DNA of 64,000 bases from Arcuatula senhousia (lineage: Eukaryota > Mollusca > Bivalvia > Mytilida > Mytilidae). Shown piece after piece: positions 21,885 to 34,006 of the stretch (positions within the stretch are counted from its first letter, which is position 1; the number at the start of each line of letters is the position of its first letter). The stretch covers positions 65,693,022-65,757,021 of the forward strand of contig OZ020306.1 in NCBI GenBank assembly GCA_963971305.1, written 5' to 3'. The translations under genes and the position numbers were made by a program. Below the pieces are notes generated by a model. The model was not told the origin of the DNA and ran no database searches. It saw nothing but the letters and a program-made list of their open reading frames with translations.

Positions 21885-22085
21885 TGTGATGGTGTGTTAA
21901 AACAAAGAAGGAACAATTTGTATTTCCGGAGCACCCGAGCCTTGTTTAAGCCTGCTTATTGCAGTTCATTTATTTAGTGTATTTCATGTTGTCCAGTTTG
22001 TGTTCGTGTTCTTAATGTCAACGGACTTTGTCTCTGCCTTTTCCGATTTACGACATTCGATCGCCCTGCAACTAGTTTTATTTGG
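21885..22085 (+). pseudogene. Penelope-like 3' UTR remnant
   Basis: TTTCCGGAGCACCCGAGCC, TTTCATGTTGTCCAGTTTG and GGACTTTGTCTCTGCC follow the order of the 3' UTR in better copies. A family B fragment (GGAATAAGTGTACGCGACAC) lies just downstream at 22398-22417. Confidence 0.55.
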
Positions 22086-22455
22086 CATTTTGTAAGCGCG
22101 CTTTACAAACACTTAAGGTTAATGAGGACACCTGACCCTGAAAATATCTGCTCATTAGAAATCTAATTTTATTGCCTTAAATATCAAACAATGTTGATAT
22201 CTTTCATATAAAACTAAAATAAGATAGGTCACAAGGCTTGTTTTTCCCATATAAGGGTTCAAAGTTTGACTAAATTACAATGGCTATTAAAGGAAAGGAC
22301 ATATTAAATGCAAAATCACTGCTCAAGAAAAAAATCTTACATTAAAATTTGATTTTATTAAATCAGAATTAATATCATGCATATACGATATTGAGATGTG
22401 GAATAAGTGTACGCGACACAACAAACATAAACAAACAGCAATTTCACAGTGATGT

Positions 22456-23639
22456 CAATGACGTTAGTACCGCCAAAAGTTAAAAAAAAACGTTTCCAAG
22501 AGTTGTCCCCCTTATTGCGACGAACACTCGGAAAAATAAAATGCCTGTACCATATAGATTTGATAAAATATTTGGAGTTTTAATGTCTTATGTAGTCTGA
22601 CATAATTATTTACAGTTATCCAAACCATTATATTTTATTAATATTACTCAATAGTTAGAAAAACCCGAATAGAAGAATTTTCTATTGGAAATTAAGTCCC
22701 GCCCCTTTTACCTTATTTGGCAAATCAGATACCTCAAGTCTTAAATCGGATTTAGCACCCCGAAGATCGACATCGATTGTTTTAGAATTTCACCACATAA
22801 TAGATCATAAAATATAGAATTTGAGAATTGCTGCGCATTCTTTTGTATTTTTGAAAATTATAACAAAAAATTGATATCAAGATGAAAAACGCAGTTTTTC
22901 TCATTCTGATTTACTCTTTTCGTCCAAAAATTAAAATTATTCTTTACATTATCAACAATGAGCACCTAAATCCAAATAAATTGATCAAAAACGAACCCAA
23001 ATAAATGATTTTTAATCAATTTGATGGTGCTTTTCGGGGTACTAAATTTCAGTTTCCAAATCCGAGAAAAGTCATGTTGCAGACAAAATTGTTGCCATGG
23101 ATACTTATTCATGGTACTATATGAGCAATATTTTAACGCATTTACATATTTTCTAAATACATATCAAGTTCCTGTCCATTTCGATATAAAATAACTTTAT
23201 AATTGATTTTTATTTTTTTATGTTTGAAAGGGTCGGGAAACGAACGATTTTCCGGAAAAGTGCATTAACAAAGCTGCGTTAAAAAGCAAACCTTGATATA
23301 AGAGTGAGTTAATAGGGGGTCACCAACTTCGTTTTGAATCTGCCTGCGGAATCCTCTGTATTTTGATGGTCATATTTTACATTGATTATCTCCCTTGATA
23401 TTTTCAAAACATAGATTTAAGTTGATAGTCATACCTCTGTTTTAAAAAAAAATTATTATATGTTTAACATTTCTTTGATTAACTCATTTAATATTTTTGT
23501 TATGTATCTATTGATATGCTAGCATTTGTTTTGCATATTTAGATGTGCTTGGTCACATGACACCTGTCATCATTAACCTTGACCGGTGTAAGAATTTCGA
23601 ATTATTAACATAATCATATTTTACACTTATTAGTAGCAG
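22456..23639. other. No gene or repeat recognised
   Basis: AT-rich sequence without a supported frame. Confidence 0.45.
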
Positions 23640-24582
23640 ACGGGGACAACATTGCAATAACCTTGTCAGCCCGTTCGTCCGTCCGTTCGTTACAGATTTC
23701 TTGGCTTCAAGCGATTCATTTCAAATTTGGTACATGGATTCAGTACGATCAGTTGTAATGTGCCTCCCCTTTCAAAATTTTCAAGCGTCTAGTTCCTGTT
23801 TTCTGAATAGTCGATTGTGGAGGCATCATTAGCAGTGCTTTTTGCGATCCCTTCTACAGGGCTGTAAGAAGGGAAGGTGTACCAAAAGGGGTTATAAAAC
23901 ATTATTATTCCAAAAGGACAAAAACAAAATTGGTAGACAAAAAAATCATCACAAACCAGAAAAAACAAAACAAAAAAAAACCAAAACAAATTATCCGCAT
24001 TTAGCAACGTGAACTTAAGTCGAAACGAGAGTGTTTTCTAGGTATTTTAACATTTAATAGTCCGACCTAAATGTTTGAAATTTATACGTGAAAAAACACC
24101 ATTTTTTACTGTTATATGTTTAAAGTACCCTCTAAGTTAACTTATGTAACCCACTAACTACACGGCTTCTATGTAAAGGTGTTAATACGTTACCAAATAA
24201 AAAAGTAGTCTAGAAAACACGTCAAAGCCAATTGTTCCTAACGTACGCCTCCAGATATTTAAGTACAACATTTATGGCAAATTAGGGTTTATATAAGGGT
24301 TGATATTTGACCTATTTGTTTAGTCTATGTGCAGCTTGAACTACACAAAGAAATTAAAAAAACAAAAAAATAACTCGTAGGAACGTCTAGATATAAAATA
24401 TGCCGATTTCAGTAGTATATACTTTGAGCAAAGAAATACAATTGGATATATAATAATTCCATGCTGTGTATAACGTTTTATTTTGTTGTTTCAAACGTTC
24501 ATTGTACCTTTAATAAAGCAGGAATGTCCAAAATCACTTTCTAAATAAACTTATGCAAGTAAAGTTAGAAATTGTGACAGTG
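23640..24582 (+). repeat. Segment repeated at 26085-27420, copy 1
   Basis: GGAGGCATCATTAGCAGTGC, GGAAGGTGTACCAAAAGGGG and ACAAAATTGGTAGACAAAAA recur at 26087-26215. ACTGTTATATGTTTAAAGTACC, by position 24108-24129, and AAAAGTAGTCTAGAAAACACG recur at 26994-27114. It is probably the interior of another copy of the ACGTTT-ended element. Confidence 0.7.
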
Positions 24583-24741
24583 TTGCCCCATTCAACCACC
24601 TTGGGCACACACCCAAGTCGCTTTATGGTCTAAGCGGCTTGAGCTGATGTCAGATTTCAAAACGCTCTTGAGTGAACTTTTACCGACAAGGTTAGCGCTG
24701 CTGCGGGCCTATTCGTTGATCGGGCTCCGCACAATACTAAA
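24583..24741 (-). mobile_element. SINE-like element, copy 4, 5' part only (minus)
   Basis: Reads in reverse complement GCGGAGCCCGATC, GAATAGGCCCGCAGCAGCGC, CGGTAAAAGTTCACTC and AGGTGGTTGAATGGGGC, matching the first 170 bp of the copy at 17759. The 3' half is missing. Confidence 0.7.
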
Positions 24742-25158
24742 GTGTATATGAAAAAATCAAAAAGTTGTGTAAAACTTATTTACTTTGATGCTTTTATGCT
24801 ATATTTAGCAATCGTATGTGTTGTTTAGACTGCACATGAACTGAAAAAGATACAAAAATGTCAAGACGAACCTTGAACGGAGACATAGTTTGCTCCCAGG
24901 TAGATATAATTCGATCTGATTGAATTCAAAATAGAAAATAGAGAAAATGCATCGCACATGTGGATACTATATCCATATTTTATGAAAGTCCATTGAGTGG
25001 TTAAGAAGTGATGCTAATAAATATCCACACATAGAAATAAAAAAGGATGTGTCATCGTCTGTATACTTGTATTAAGTTTGCGATCAACTGATCCTAAGTA
25101 CTACACTGTATGTGTTGTTTTCTACTGTTGAAGTTGTACCTTGAAAAAGAGCATATAT
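24742..25158. other. No gene seen
   Basis: AT-rich. No supported feature. Confidence 0.45.
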
Positions 25159-25809
25159 TGTCCTTAAAGCCCCAATCACAACGTCAAATATCGGCTTCCC
25201 CGTTTGTGCTACGTTTAACAACTTAAGGTTTCCTCACGTTTTACTACGTTCTACTAGGTATGGCCAGGTTGAACATCAACCGTTTTGTTAGGTTTTTCGA
25301 CGTTTTGCTACGTATGTGGTACGTTTCGTCAAGTATTACTAGGGTTTGTCACGTTTTAAAAGGTATACGGTATGTTTTATAACGTATTAATGCGGTTTTG
25401 CCAGGTATGTACTACGTTTTACTTCGTATTACCACAGGCTGTGATGAATTATCTGCGAAACCGCGTTATTTTCTCAAACTTGAAAAAAATGATATATTCA
25501 CCAGAAAAAGGAAGTGAAAAGCAAGTTGTGATTCCATTTATATTTTTGTACATTAATTATACTTTCGCTCAAAAGACAAAGGATCACTAATGGTATATTA
25601 AATTGTCCGTCCGTTCGTCTGTCTGTGAAATAAAATTTCGTCACAGTTTGCAAACTTAAAAAAAATATAATAGATATTTTACATTTACTGTATACTGTAG
25701 TACAAAATGGTGCATACTAATTTTAGGTAACTATCTGTATAAACTGGTTTTACACATGTTGAACGTGGATGCAAAATTAGTATCACAGTTGTCTAACTAT
25801 ATGTTTGAT

Positions 25810-25935
25810 AGAAGCAAAGAGGCACCCATGGGGCATTCAAGTGTCAAAAGTCAGACTGGGCAACGACAAAACCGGTAAAAATGAACAAGAACAGCTTGAA
25901 GAAACACAAAACACAAAATAAACCGAATGGAAATC
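25810..25935 (-). pseudogene. Penelope-like 3' UTR remnant (minus)
   Basis: GAGGCACCCATGGGGCATTC, AAAGTCAGACTGGGCAACG, ACAAAACCGGTAAAAA and ACACAAAATAAACCG match the reverse complement of the family's 3' terminus. Confidence 0.7.
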
Positions 25936-26084
25936 AACAAACCGATACATCGCCTTCAATCTTATTATATGGTAGGGTGTATAGCTTATTGATACTTCTT
26001 GGTCATCTACTTTCTGTTTACCGAATACTAAAGTTTTGGAGCGGGATATCACTAGTGAGCATTTGCTCACAAAATAGTAGATTG

Positions 26085-27420
26085 GAGGCATCCTTAGCAG
26101 TGCTTTGTGAAAATCCCTTCTGCAGGTCTGTAAGAATGGAAGGTGTACCAAAGGGGGGAATAAAACATCGTTATTCAAAAAGGACAGAAACAAAATTGGT
26201 AGACAAAAAAAATCATCACAACGAAATAAACCGACCTCAATGTTTGAAACTTATACGTTAAAAACACCATTTAAGGATGTTCGCTACTATTATTGAAAAT
26301 AAATAGGTATAAAATTTGATGCCTTAAACAAAAAGATAATAGTTAAAAGTATAGAATAAACAAAAAATTTCATAGGTTCGTGACCTCGTTTTCAAGATAA
26401 GTGACGTTAAAGTTTTGGCGGGAAAATGTTTTCTCTGACTTTTTCATAGGTTTAGCATTAGCACTATTTGGCTGTTAAAATCCATGACAGAATAAATAGG
26501 ATTTAATAAAAATTCGTCTAAAACCTCTTTATGACATATTAAAGACATACATAACAAGAAAATAGGGGATTCGTGGGCAAAATTTTTAACACTATTTTGA
26601 CGGTAAAATCAAGAGGATTCCGAAAAAATGACAGAAATACCAAACCAAGACCAGCGAGCATCCTTAACTTGAAAGTCACCTTTTAAAAACTTCATTTTGT
26701 GTATCACGTGACTTTAGTCACCTGTGCGATGGTAACAATTATTTTAGCCGGAAAATACAAATTATAGAAATTAAAACCATAAAATAAATGCTTAATATAA
26801 AAGTTACCGGAAAATAGTTATATCGATTTCATATCGTTGTAAAATAGCGTGGTCCATACATAGATAAATATCTATTTTAATTCAGTAATTGCCTTCTTCT
26901 GTCGAAAAAATTGTAAACCACATCACAAATTGCTCGCCTTTGTTCATATCATGCGACTTCCAAGTACACGGTACCAACGGTACTGTGATTTTTTACTGTT
27001 ATATGTTTAAAGTACCCTCTAAGGTAGCTTATGTCACCCTCTAACTACACGGCTTTTTTGTAAAAGTGTTAAACGTTACTAAATAAAAAAGTAGTCTAGA
27101 AAACACGACTTAGGTAATTGTTCTCTAACGCACGCCTTCAGATATAAAAGTACAGCATGATGGCAAATTAAGGTTTATATAAGAATTGATATTTGACCTC
27201 TTTTTCTAGTCCATGTACAATTTTAAAACAATCATAAGGTGTAAGCATAGTCTAGATATAAAATTTGTCAATTACTGTAGTAGATCCTTTGTGCTTAGAA
27301 ATACATATTGATTCCATACTGTGTGCTACATTTTATTTTGTTGTTTCTACAGTTCAAGATGACCTTTTATAAAGCAGAAATTTCCAAAATCACCTAAATA
27401 AATGTGCATTTGAGGGCTAA
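26085..27420 (+). repeat. Segment repeated at 23640-24582, copy 2
   Basis: The same word order as copy 1, split by an insertion between CACCATTT (26265-26272) and TTTTACTGTTATATG (26991-27005). In copy 1 these two words are contiguous (24098-24117). Confidence 0.7.
26273..26988. mobile_element. 0.7 kb insertion inside a duplicated segment
   Basis: Present here and absent at the corresponding point of copy 1. It begins near TTAAGGATGTTCGCTACTATT, by position 26271-26291, and ends GGTACCAACGGTACTGTGA. No terminal inverted repeat and no coding frame were found. A similar GGGATGTTCGCTG word occurs at 30139. Confidence 0.55.
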
Positions 27421-27910
27421 ATTCCATGCATGACATTGTTAATATGTTTGCATTTAAAATTTTAAGATGTACAAATAAGCGTAGTAAAACGTTATGGTAC
27501 CTATTAAAACTTGATTAAATGTGAAAAAACCTAGGGAAACATAACATTTAACGTAAAAAAAGTACAAAAAACTCATAAAAACGTAGCTAATACCTAGGGA
27601 AACGTAGTTAAACCTGATTGATGGCATTCCGCTACGTTTAACTAGGTTTTCGTTACGCTTTCACTTGGTTTAAAAACGTTTTAACGACGTTTTACCACGT
27701 TCTACTACGTATATGCTACGTTTATTTTTTTACCCGCGTTTTGCCACGTTTGTGTCGGGCAAACGATACGAACGGGGCATCCCACATTTTCGTCCAGGAA
27801 TCTCTACGAAAATATCCGGTTTCAACTACGTGTCGGTACTTTTCGATACGTTTATGAAACGTAGTAAAACGGGTTGCCGAAACGTGACAGTGTGACTGGA
27901 GCTTAAAGGA

Positions 27911-29066
27911 CCTTCCAAATACATGTATGGGAGAAAACTTAGATTTCTTGCACTTAAGGGCTAAATTATAGGACATTGTTTTACATTTATATATATTTAT
28001 GTGAATTGATAAACGGAAAGAAAATTATTTGATAGAACGGATAAAGTATTACCCATATGGGAATACTCATATGTTCGGATCATAAGCGTAAGGTCGGGGC
28101 TTATTTGAAATATCGATTTTTGATTGATTGAAAAAAAAAAGCAAACCGAAAACATTTCCGGTATCATACTTGACACAAAATGTGTTCGAAAAAAAAACCG
28201 AATTGAAATAATTCAGAGTAGTTTGTGAGGAATTAGACATTTTACCCATAGTTATTAATATGAAAATATTATTTGATTGTCAATGACTATCAAAATCATA
28301 TTTGGACAAAAAAGGCTAATTTTTCTAGTAATTCATTTTAGCTCAAACACAATTTTGTTCTATAAAATCATTTGATTCGCACACAATCTTATACAATTTT
28401 CTAAAACTTCCATCTTCAGTGTAGCTACTTTTAAAACGACCACTGTAAAAAAACTTTGTAATTTGTGAAAAAGGTGATTTGTTTAGTTATTTGTTTTACA
28501 TAAATTGTCAATGTTAGTAAATTTTGTAATATTTTACTCGAAAACTACTAATAAGGGCAGGACTTTTAAACTTCTCTTTATCGCCTATTGAAAGGGGACT
28601 GGATTTTTTATATTAATAATGAAAATATTTATTTTTTAAAGGCGTCGCTACAAAATATTTTTTTCATTATTAGCATTATTTATATAGCAGAAATCCTTTT
28701 TCATAATATCTTTTTGTTGCTCTCTGCTGCCAAAATATTTTTTGTCCTAAAAAATTATTTCCAAAATAATGTTTAAGGAAAAAAACCAAGCCCCCCTCCC
28801 CTTTTCAAGTTACATGGTCAGTCCGCCACAGTCTTTTAATATTTGGTATACAGTATCAACATGAGGTCCCACATGGTAGGATTTGATTTCTTTTCAGTCC
28901 ATTTACCATCCAATGCCCTATTTTTTTCCAAATCCTAACTGTTCTCTTTGGACAATTTATGTGATCCTTTTTTTATATAATCCAATATAATTGCGAAAAA
29001 AATAACGCTAATTTTGCTTTTTATCTATATTACTTGTAAGTTCGGTATATTTAGTCGAAATATACT
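27911..29066. other. No gene seen
   Basis: AT-rich. A short TACCCATATGGGAATACTCATATG palindromic patch at 28050-28073 resembles the cluster at 29067. Frames at 28067 (minus) and 28588 (plus) show no domain. Confidence 0.4.
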
Positions 29067-29180
29067 CATATGGTCCAAATACTTATATGGTCTGGCCTGT
29101 CATAGACACATGAGTATACACTCATGTATACCCGTACGGTCGTGACCATACGCGTATGGTCCAAATACTCATATGGTCCG
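29067..29180. repeat. Cluster of CATATGG/GTATAC palindromes
   Basis: ATACTCATATGGTCC and ATACTTATATGGTC recur, with a perfect 16-bp palindrome ACCATACGCGTATGGT at 29145-29160 and GAGTATACACTCATGTATAC nearby. It lies about 400 bp upstream of the proposed GPCR TATA box. Confidence 0.6.
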
Positions 29181-29199
29181 GGACATACATGATAGGTTT

Positions 29200-29320
29200 T
29201 TTTTTATGTTTTTTATGTTTTGTGTTTCGTCGTGCTGTTCTCGAACGTGTTTAATGGTTTTGTATTTGTCCTTTCGGACTTTTGACACAGGAATGCCCCA
29301 TTGGTGCCTCTGATTCTTTC
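29200..29320 (+). pseudogene. Penelope-like 3' UTR remnant
   Basis: TTTTGTGTTTCGTCGTGCTG, GTCCTTTCGGACTTTTGACAC and GGAATGCCCCATTGGTGCC match the family's last 120 bp. Confidence 0.65.
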
Positions 29321-29567
29321 ATTTTGCTGCCCCACAGATGTCTGTATTTGTATTTTAAGTCAAAATGTGTTGAAAATGAAATTTTATTTAGATTTATCAT
29401 GTGATTACTTTAAAATTTGCCAAGGAAATTGTTTCCATCTCAAACTTGTATTCCATATTATTATTGATATTTTTCCATTATTCAAAATAAAAAAAGATAG
29501 CTATTAACAATACAAATGTACATAATTAGCACACGTTAAATAATTGGTGTATTTACCGGTTCTAGAG

Positions 29568-29575
29568 TATAAAAG
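29568..29575 (+). promoter_or_regulatory. Candidate TATA box of the GPCR gene
   Basis: TATAAAAG about 50 bp before two good splice donors (CAG-GTGAGG at 29621 and GAG-GTAAGC at 29627). A start near 29597 would give a 24-30 nt untranslated first exon. Inferred from signals only; no transcript evidence is available. Confidence 0.4.
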
Positions 29576-29596
29576 ACAAGTTTTACAGTCCACGTT

Positions 29597-29626
29597 GGCG
29601 TTTTCCAATACCGACGATCAGGTGAG
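29597..29626 (+). other. Candidate 5' UTR exon of the GPCR gene
   Basis: Predicted from the TATA box and the two tandem donors 6 nt apart. It would splice to the acceptor at 33249-33250, spanning a 3.6 kb intron. Confidence 0.35.
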
Positions 29627-32313
29627 GTAAGCATATTAACTAAGTATTGTAAAAGTAATTGTTTTGAATGAAACAATTTTTTTCTATTTCAAAAATATTT
29701 ATGATAAATATTTGAAAATAATTGTTTTTTCTAAGTTTATAGTTTTAACTAAGGGTAATGTGCATGTTGGATGATATTTAGTTTTAATTCGTAGTGTCAT
29801 TGCAATTGTTGATATGTTTAAAATGAAAAACTAAATTCCATCTTTATACTTGTTATGATAAAAAAGAACTGCGCTATACATCTAAAAAATATTGGTATTA
29901 TATAAAAGTAATAACAAAATTACCGAACTTGGAGGATATGCCTTAATATATCTTTGACATTAGTATATGGTTATGTGTTTTTCTTGTCGTTATTTGATAA
30001 AATGAAAAAAAAAACATATCATTTTAACAGAATTCTGAATGTCTAAAACCATCTAGAAACCATCCTTTATCAACAGTTTTGAATTGAAGCAATGAACAAT
30101 ATATACTCATTCTTAACTTGTACTCAATCATTTTCTGAGGGATGTTCGCTGTCTATTTCAACAAATAAGCCAGATTTTAGAAATTATCTGGGCTCAATTT
30201 TAAGACACTAATATTTTGTTTATACTCTGAACCCTAATATCATAGTATTTTATATAAGTTGAAACCATTAGTGAGCTTCTGGGCTTAACTAAAAATGATT
30301 ACATTTTGGAGTATTAGTGTTAGATTAAGACAAAAATTATCTATATTTGCTTTAACACATCATTTTAAAAATTGGCTTAAGATTGTTTTAACAACCTGTT
30401 TAGTTTTTGGGCATAAACGACAGGATTTTAGGAAGAGCTCGGTTTCTTATCGATATTCTAATGTCAAACATCTTTGAATCCTATCACAGTTGCTGCCTTT
30501 CTTTTGAATAACGAGCAATGTTATCCGAATTAAAAATATGATGAAAACATTCAGTAGTTTACATCCTTAATCACATTTTTAAACCCATTTAAAAATCAAA
30601 ACTAGGTATATGGCAGATTAAGATGATTACAACTTATACCTGATATTTAACCATCTGTTTTATAAGTGTTGATCTATCTATTTTAAATCCCATGAAACCT
30701 ATTTCATTTGAGGAACTTATCAAGTAGTTTCCGTAATGTTAAAAGTTACTAATACATGTACTTCTTTGCCCAAACTGTTCAATATTTTAAACTTGATTCG
30801 TGAAGTTGTTCACAAATCTGAAATAGGAAGTCGATAGGACTTGTTAAAAAAAATGCTCGCCAGTCATTTTACAAAATGTGTGAGAATTCGGGCATATTAA
30901 TCTTTTGATTTTACAAGGTTTTTCAATTAAAATGATTTTTTTTGTCAAAAAACCTATCTTTTTAAATTCAGTTTTGTTTTGTTGCTAATGCTAGAGAATA
31001 CCACTATCTGGCTATTTGTGATTCCAATCCCCATGAAGGATGTTATTTTGTCCGATACCCGTCCCTCCCTTTTTCAATGCCAGTTCCTGACTTTCAAATA
31101 TCTTTTGCTCTTTTCATATTCATCTCCAATCTACTCTGGTCTTGGGTGGCCGATCGGTGTGATGCGCTGATTTAAGGGCATATTGTCTTTCAAAATCACA
31201 TTTTTTTAGTGCCTAGTTTTTTGTTTTCATTTAGACCGAAATGTAATAAAAGTAAATTTAGAATTTCACATTTATGACCAAACTTTCCTTAAAGTTGGTT
31301 TACTTTGCTTGAAAATTATTCGACCATGTTGATTGATTATTTGTTTACTTTCATGACGACATATATATGTTAGCGACACTAAGCAAATTCAGGCATTAAG
31401 CCTAATGCCTTGGCAATAAGCTCATGCCTAGTCCGTAAGGTCTTTATCTGAATTACACCAGGCATTAAGCTTAAAGAGTAGCCAATATGCCAAATGTCTG
31501 AAAAAGAAAACCAAATTCAATGTTAACGATCTAAATCATCTTCATACTTAAAAAATGAGGCATTATTGTTCTTTTCTTTGTTTGGTGACTTTTGTGTTTT
31601 CGTCGCCATACAGATTTCGACACAGACTTAAACCTCTTAATACAGATTATTGGCAGCATTGAATGCAATGCGCATGCCTAACTCGGGATTAGAGCTCATG
31701 AATATGAATTAACAGTCGTTTAGTTACAAACATTATTTAGTGATGATTGTGTTTTCGATCTTTATATTTATAGCGTACTCCAGCTATATTTTTCTGTTCA
31801 TATGTTTAAAAATAGACAAAACAAGTTGTCTGTCGGCCAAAAACAAATTTCGTAGACAATATCCCTTTTAATACCACGTTATTGATCATTAGTTGATTAA
31901 AGCTTCAGATTGTTGGATCGGTTTGTAGTTTACAAAGACGAGACTTTCCTACCTGAATGTATTTTAGTTTGTCCTGCCCAATGTTGATGGTTTTCTATGA
32001 TTTCTTCCACCATAAAGATTCAACATTACATGACCTAGGGTGTTGTACAACAACAATACATACAATAACACACACACACACATTTACTCGATATCCTTGG
32101 TGCTGGATTTGGCTTCCCTGAACGAACATTTTAGGTTTTGAGTATTTAGACATTGTTTTGATTCAAAAGCTGACGATAAGAGAATTTCTGTTATAAGAGC
32201 TGTTTTGTATTTTAAAACCAATGGATCTAAAGCCACAGCTAGTCACCAGAGGTCCCCAAAGTAATCACAAGCCTGGTCGTCAGTCTTGTCTGACATGAAT
32301 TTACCAATATATA
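29627..32313. other. Putative GPCR intron 1, first part
   Basis: No gene seen. AT-rich, with a short imperfect palindrome GGCATTAAGCCTAATGCC at 31393-31410 and an (AC)n run near 32072-32082. The 60-63 aa frames at 30295 and 30979 show no domain. Confidence 0.4.
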
Positions 32314-32911
32314 TACTTGGACAAAAGTTAGGGACCACCTGAAAATCAACAAATTGAAAAAAAAAGTCCTAAATTAATATCGTAAACCTATCAAATAAAA
32401 TTAACTAAGACCTAAACAGAATTGTCATCGACCCATCTTTGGATTTGATCAAGAATAACAGAAATAATTCTAACAAAAGTCTGGAAATGTGCAATTAATT
32501 TAACTAGGTGGAAAAAAAATAGGCAAATATAGGGGGTATAACTTTTTTCGCAATATGTTAAAAATTGAGTGGAATCGAACTTAAAAATTTTATTCTTACG
32601 TAAAGAAATGATAAGTCTTTAAGCCAAGTCCTTATTTACCTATTCAGGAACAACTTTATACTTACAGACAATCTTAGCTTTAAACTTTTTCTGGATATTT
32701 TCTTTTTAATTTTCCCCGTCTTCAAAAAAGTCCACTGTTGGTCACATATGTAATGATTTTATGACAGGAAAACGTTAAAACATTAGCAGACATATTAGTC
32801 GTTTACAACAAGAGAGAGTTTTGATTAAATGTATTTGCTTCTGTACGAAAATAAGACATTAAAACTGTTAAAAAATTTAAAAATCGGTGGTCCTAAACTT
32901 TTGTCCAAGTA
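32314..32911. mobile_element. Tc1/mariner-like MITE
   Basis: TACTTGGACAAAAGTTAGGG followed by ACCACC at the left is matched inverted by GGTGGTCCTAAAC and TTTTGTCCAAGTA at the right. TA-rich flanks (TATATA both sides) hide the target TA. 598 bp, no transposase. It lies in the putative first intron of the GPCR gene. Confidence 0.72.
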
Positions 32912-33250
32912 TATATATATATATTTTATAATCAAAATTTCTGGTCGTTTATATTCAAAACTGTTTCTTTCGTTGTACTGCATATGGTCGATATCAACGA
33001 TTCTGGATTTGACTTTCATGTCTTTTGGCCATGAAGACTTTTCTTTCAAAACTTTTGATTTTGGTAAATTTTCAACTTTTATGCGTTGACTACGTGTAGC
33101 AATCTTGTTATACCTATTTTGGTATTTGTAAAATGATATAGCCAAATTCATGATGCTTGTGAATAAAGCAGTCATTACCTTTTTAGAAAAGATAACAAAA
33201 AACCCAAACTTAGTAACAACTATATAATTATTTCAAAACTCTTTTTTCAG

Positions 33251-33284
33251 GTACACCTGGTATGCATATTGACTCAAGATGAAC
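33251..33284 (+). CDS. GPCR gene, start exon (ATG AAC)
   Basis: The acceptor CTTTTTTCAG ends at 33250. The exon carries 28 nt of 5' UTR, then ATG-AAC (33279-33284), and meets a consensus donor GTAAGT at 33285. Joined to 34007 it gives MNVTNDTAS, which places two N-glycosylation sequons (NVT, NDT) at the extracellular N-terminus and keeps the frame. This supports the start over the internal GTG at 34049. Confidence 0.7.
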
Positions 33285-33339
33285 GTAAGTACCTCTAAGA
33301 TATGTTTAGTTTAGCTGAGTCATTGATACCTATAAACCT

Positions 33340-33373
33340 GTGTGTATGTATATATATGTGTATGTGTGTGTGT
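33340..33373. repeat. (TG)n/(TA)n microsatellite
   Basis: TGTGTGTATGTATATATATG followed by TGTATGTGTGTGTG, in GPCR intron 2. Confidence 0.85.
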
Positions 33374-33499
33374 TAACGCCCCTTTTAATAAACCTGCATG
33401 GTGGTCAGTTTTAATGGCGGAGGAAACCAAACTACACAGGAAACCACCGACCTTTGGCAGGTAACTGAAGTGCCTATTTTCCTACAGTTGGGATGTCCT

Positions 33500-33710
33500 G
33501 TTTCTGAAAGCAAGCAGGAACTACTTACTCTTCCGGAGCACCTGAGTTCACCCTTGTTTCGACTGGAGTTCGCGTTGTTGATTGATATTCAGTATTTTGT
33601 GTTTCCATGTTTTACATGTTGTCTGTTTTAGTCCCGTTCTTACTGGTTTTGTCTCTGCCCTTTCGGACTTTTGACATTCGGATACCCCACTGGTACCTCT
33701 GCTTCTGAAA
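33500..33710 (+). pseudogene. Penelope-like 3' UTR fragment in GPCR intron 2
   Basis: AGCAAGCAGGAACTACTTAC, TCTTCCGGAGCACCTGAGTT, TTTCGACTGGAGTTCGCG, TTTCCATGTTTTACATGTTG and CATTCGGATACCCCACTGG match the 3' UTR of the copy at 36705 closely, so it is a rather young fragment. 5'-truncated to 210 bp. Confidence 0.85.
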
Positions 33711-34006
33711 GTTACAAATCGCGACTCGATCCAACAACGTCGGTTACATGAGTAGTAATTGAGAAGTGATTAAACTAAAACCTTAGACCACTCGGAATGG
33801 TTTATTCGTATCTGTGTTACCCATGTTTAAACAAAATGGGGTAAATAGCAAACTGATTTCAAAACAATTTCTACACAATTTCATGAGCTAAGGTATCAAA
33901 GGGCAAAGAGCAAGTCTATATTTTCGCAATAAGGATAACGTTGATCAGCTAATCACATTTGGTAGAAATTTACATACTTTTTAACGCTTTAATTCTTTTC
34001 TTGTAG

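Larger units (their letters stand above)
25159..27910. mobile_element. Large TIR element with ACGTTT-rich terminal arms
   Basis: The left end GTCCTTAAAGCCCCAATCAC and the inverted right end GTCCTTTAAGCTCCAGTCAC continue aligned for about 60 bp. Beyond that both arms (about 25190-25430 and 27470-27890) are made of degenerate units such as TTTTACTACGTT and TTTGCTACGTA. No transposase frame was found; a Penelope-like 3' fragment and a 0.7 kb insertion lie inside. No clear target duplication was found. The arm similarity is roughly three in four bases, so it is older than the 14613 element. Confidence 0.6.

Noticed and set aside
23640..23700. CCGTTCGTCCGTCCGTTCGTT and similar patches (also 14960, 25600, 40197, 46350) as a CRISPR-like or regulatory repeat
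   Set aside because: They are simple-repeat patches within dispersed repeats, with no spacer-repeat order.
25881..26261. 126-aa plus frame
   Set aside because: It runs through a reversed Penelope-like 3' UTR remnant and a duplicated repeat segment, so it is a chance frame.
31390..31690. A TIR element built on GGCATTAAGC palindromes
   Set aside because: Only a short local palindrome is convincing; no flanking duplication or long arms.
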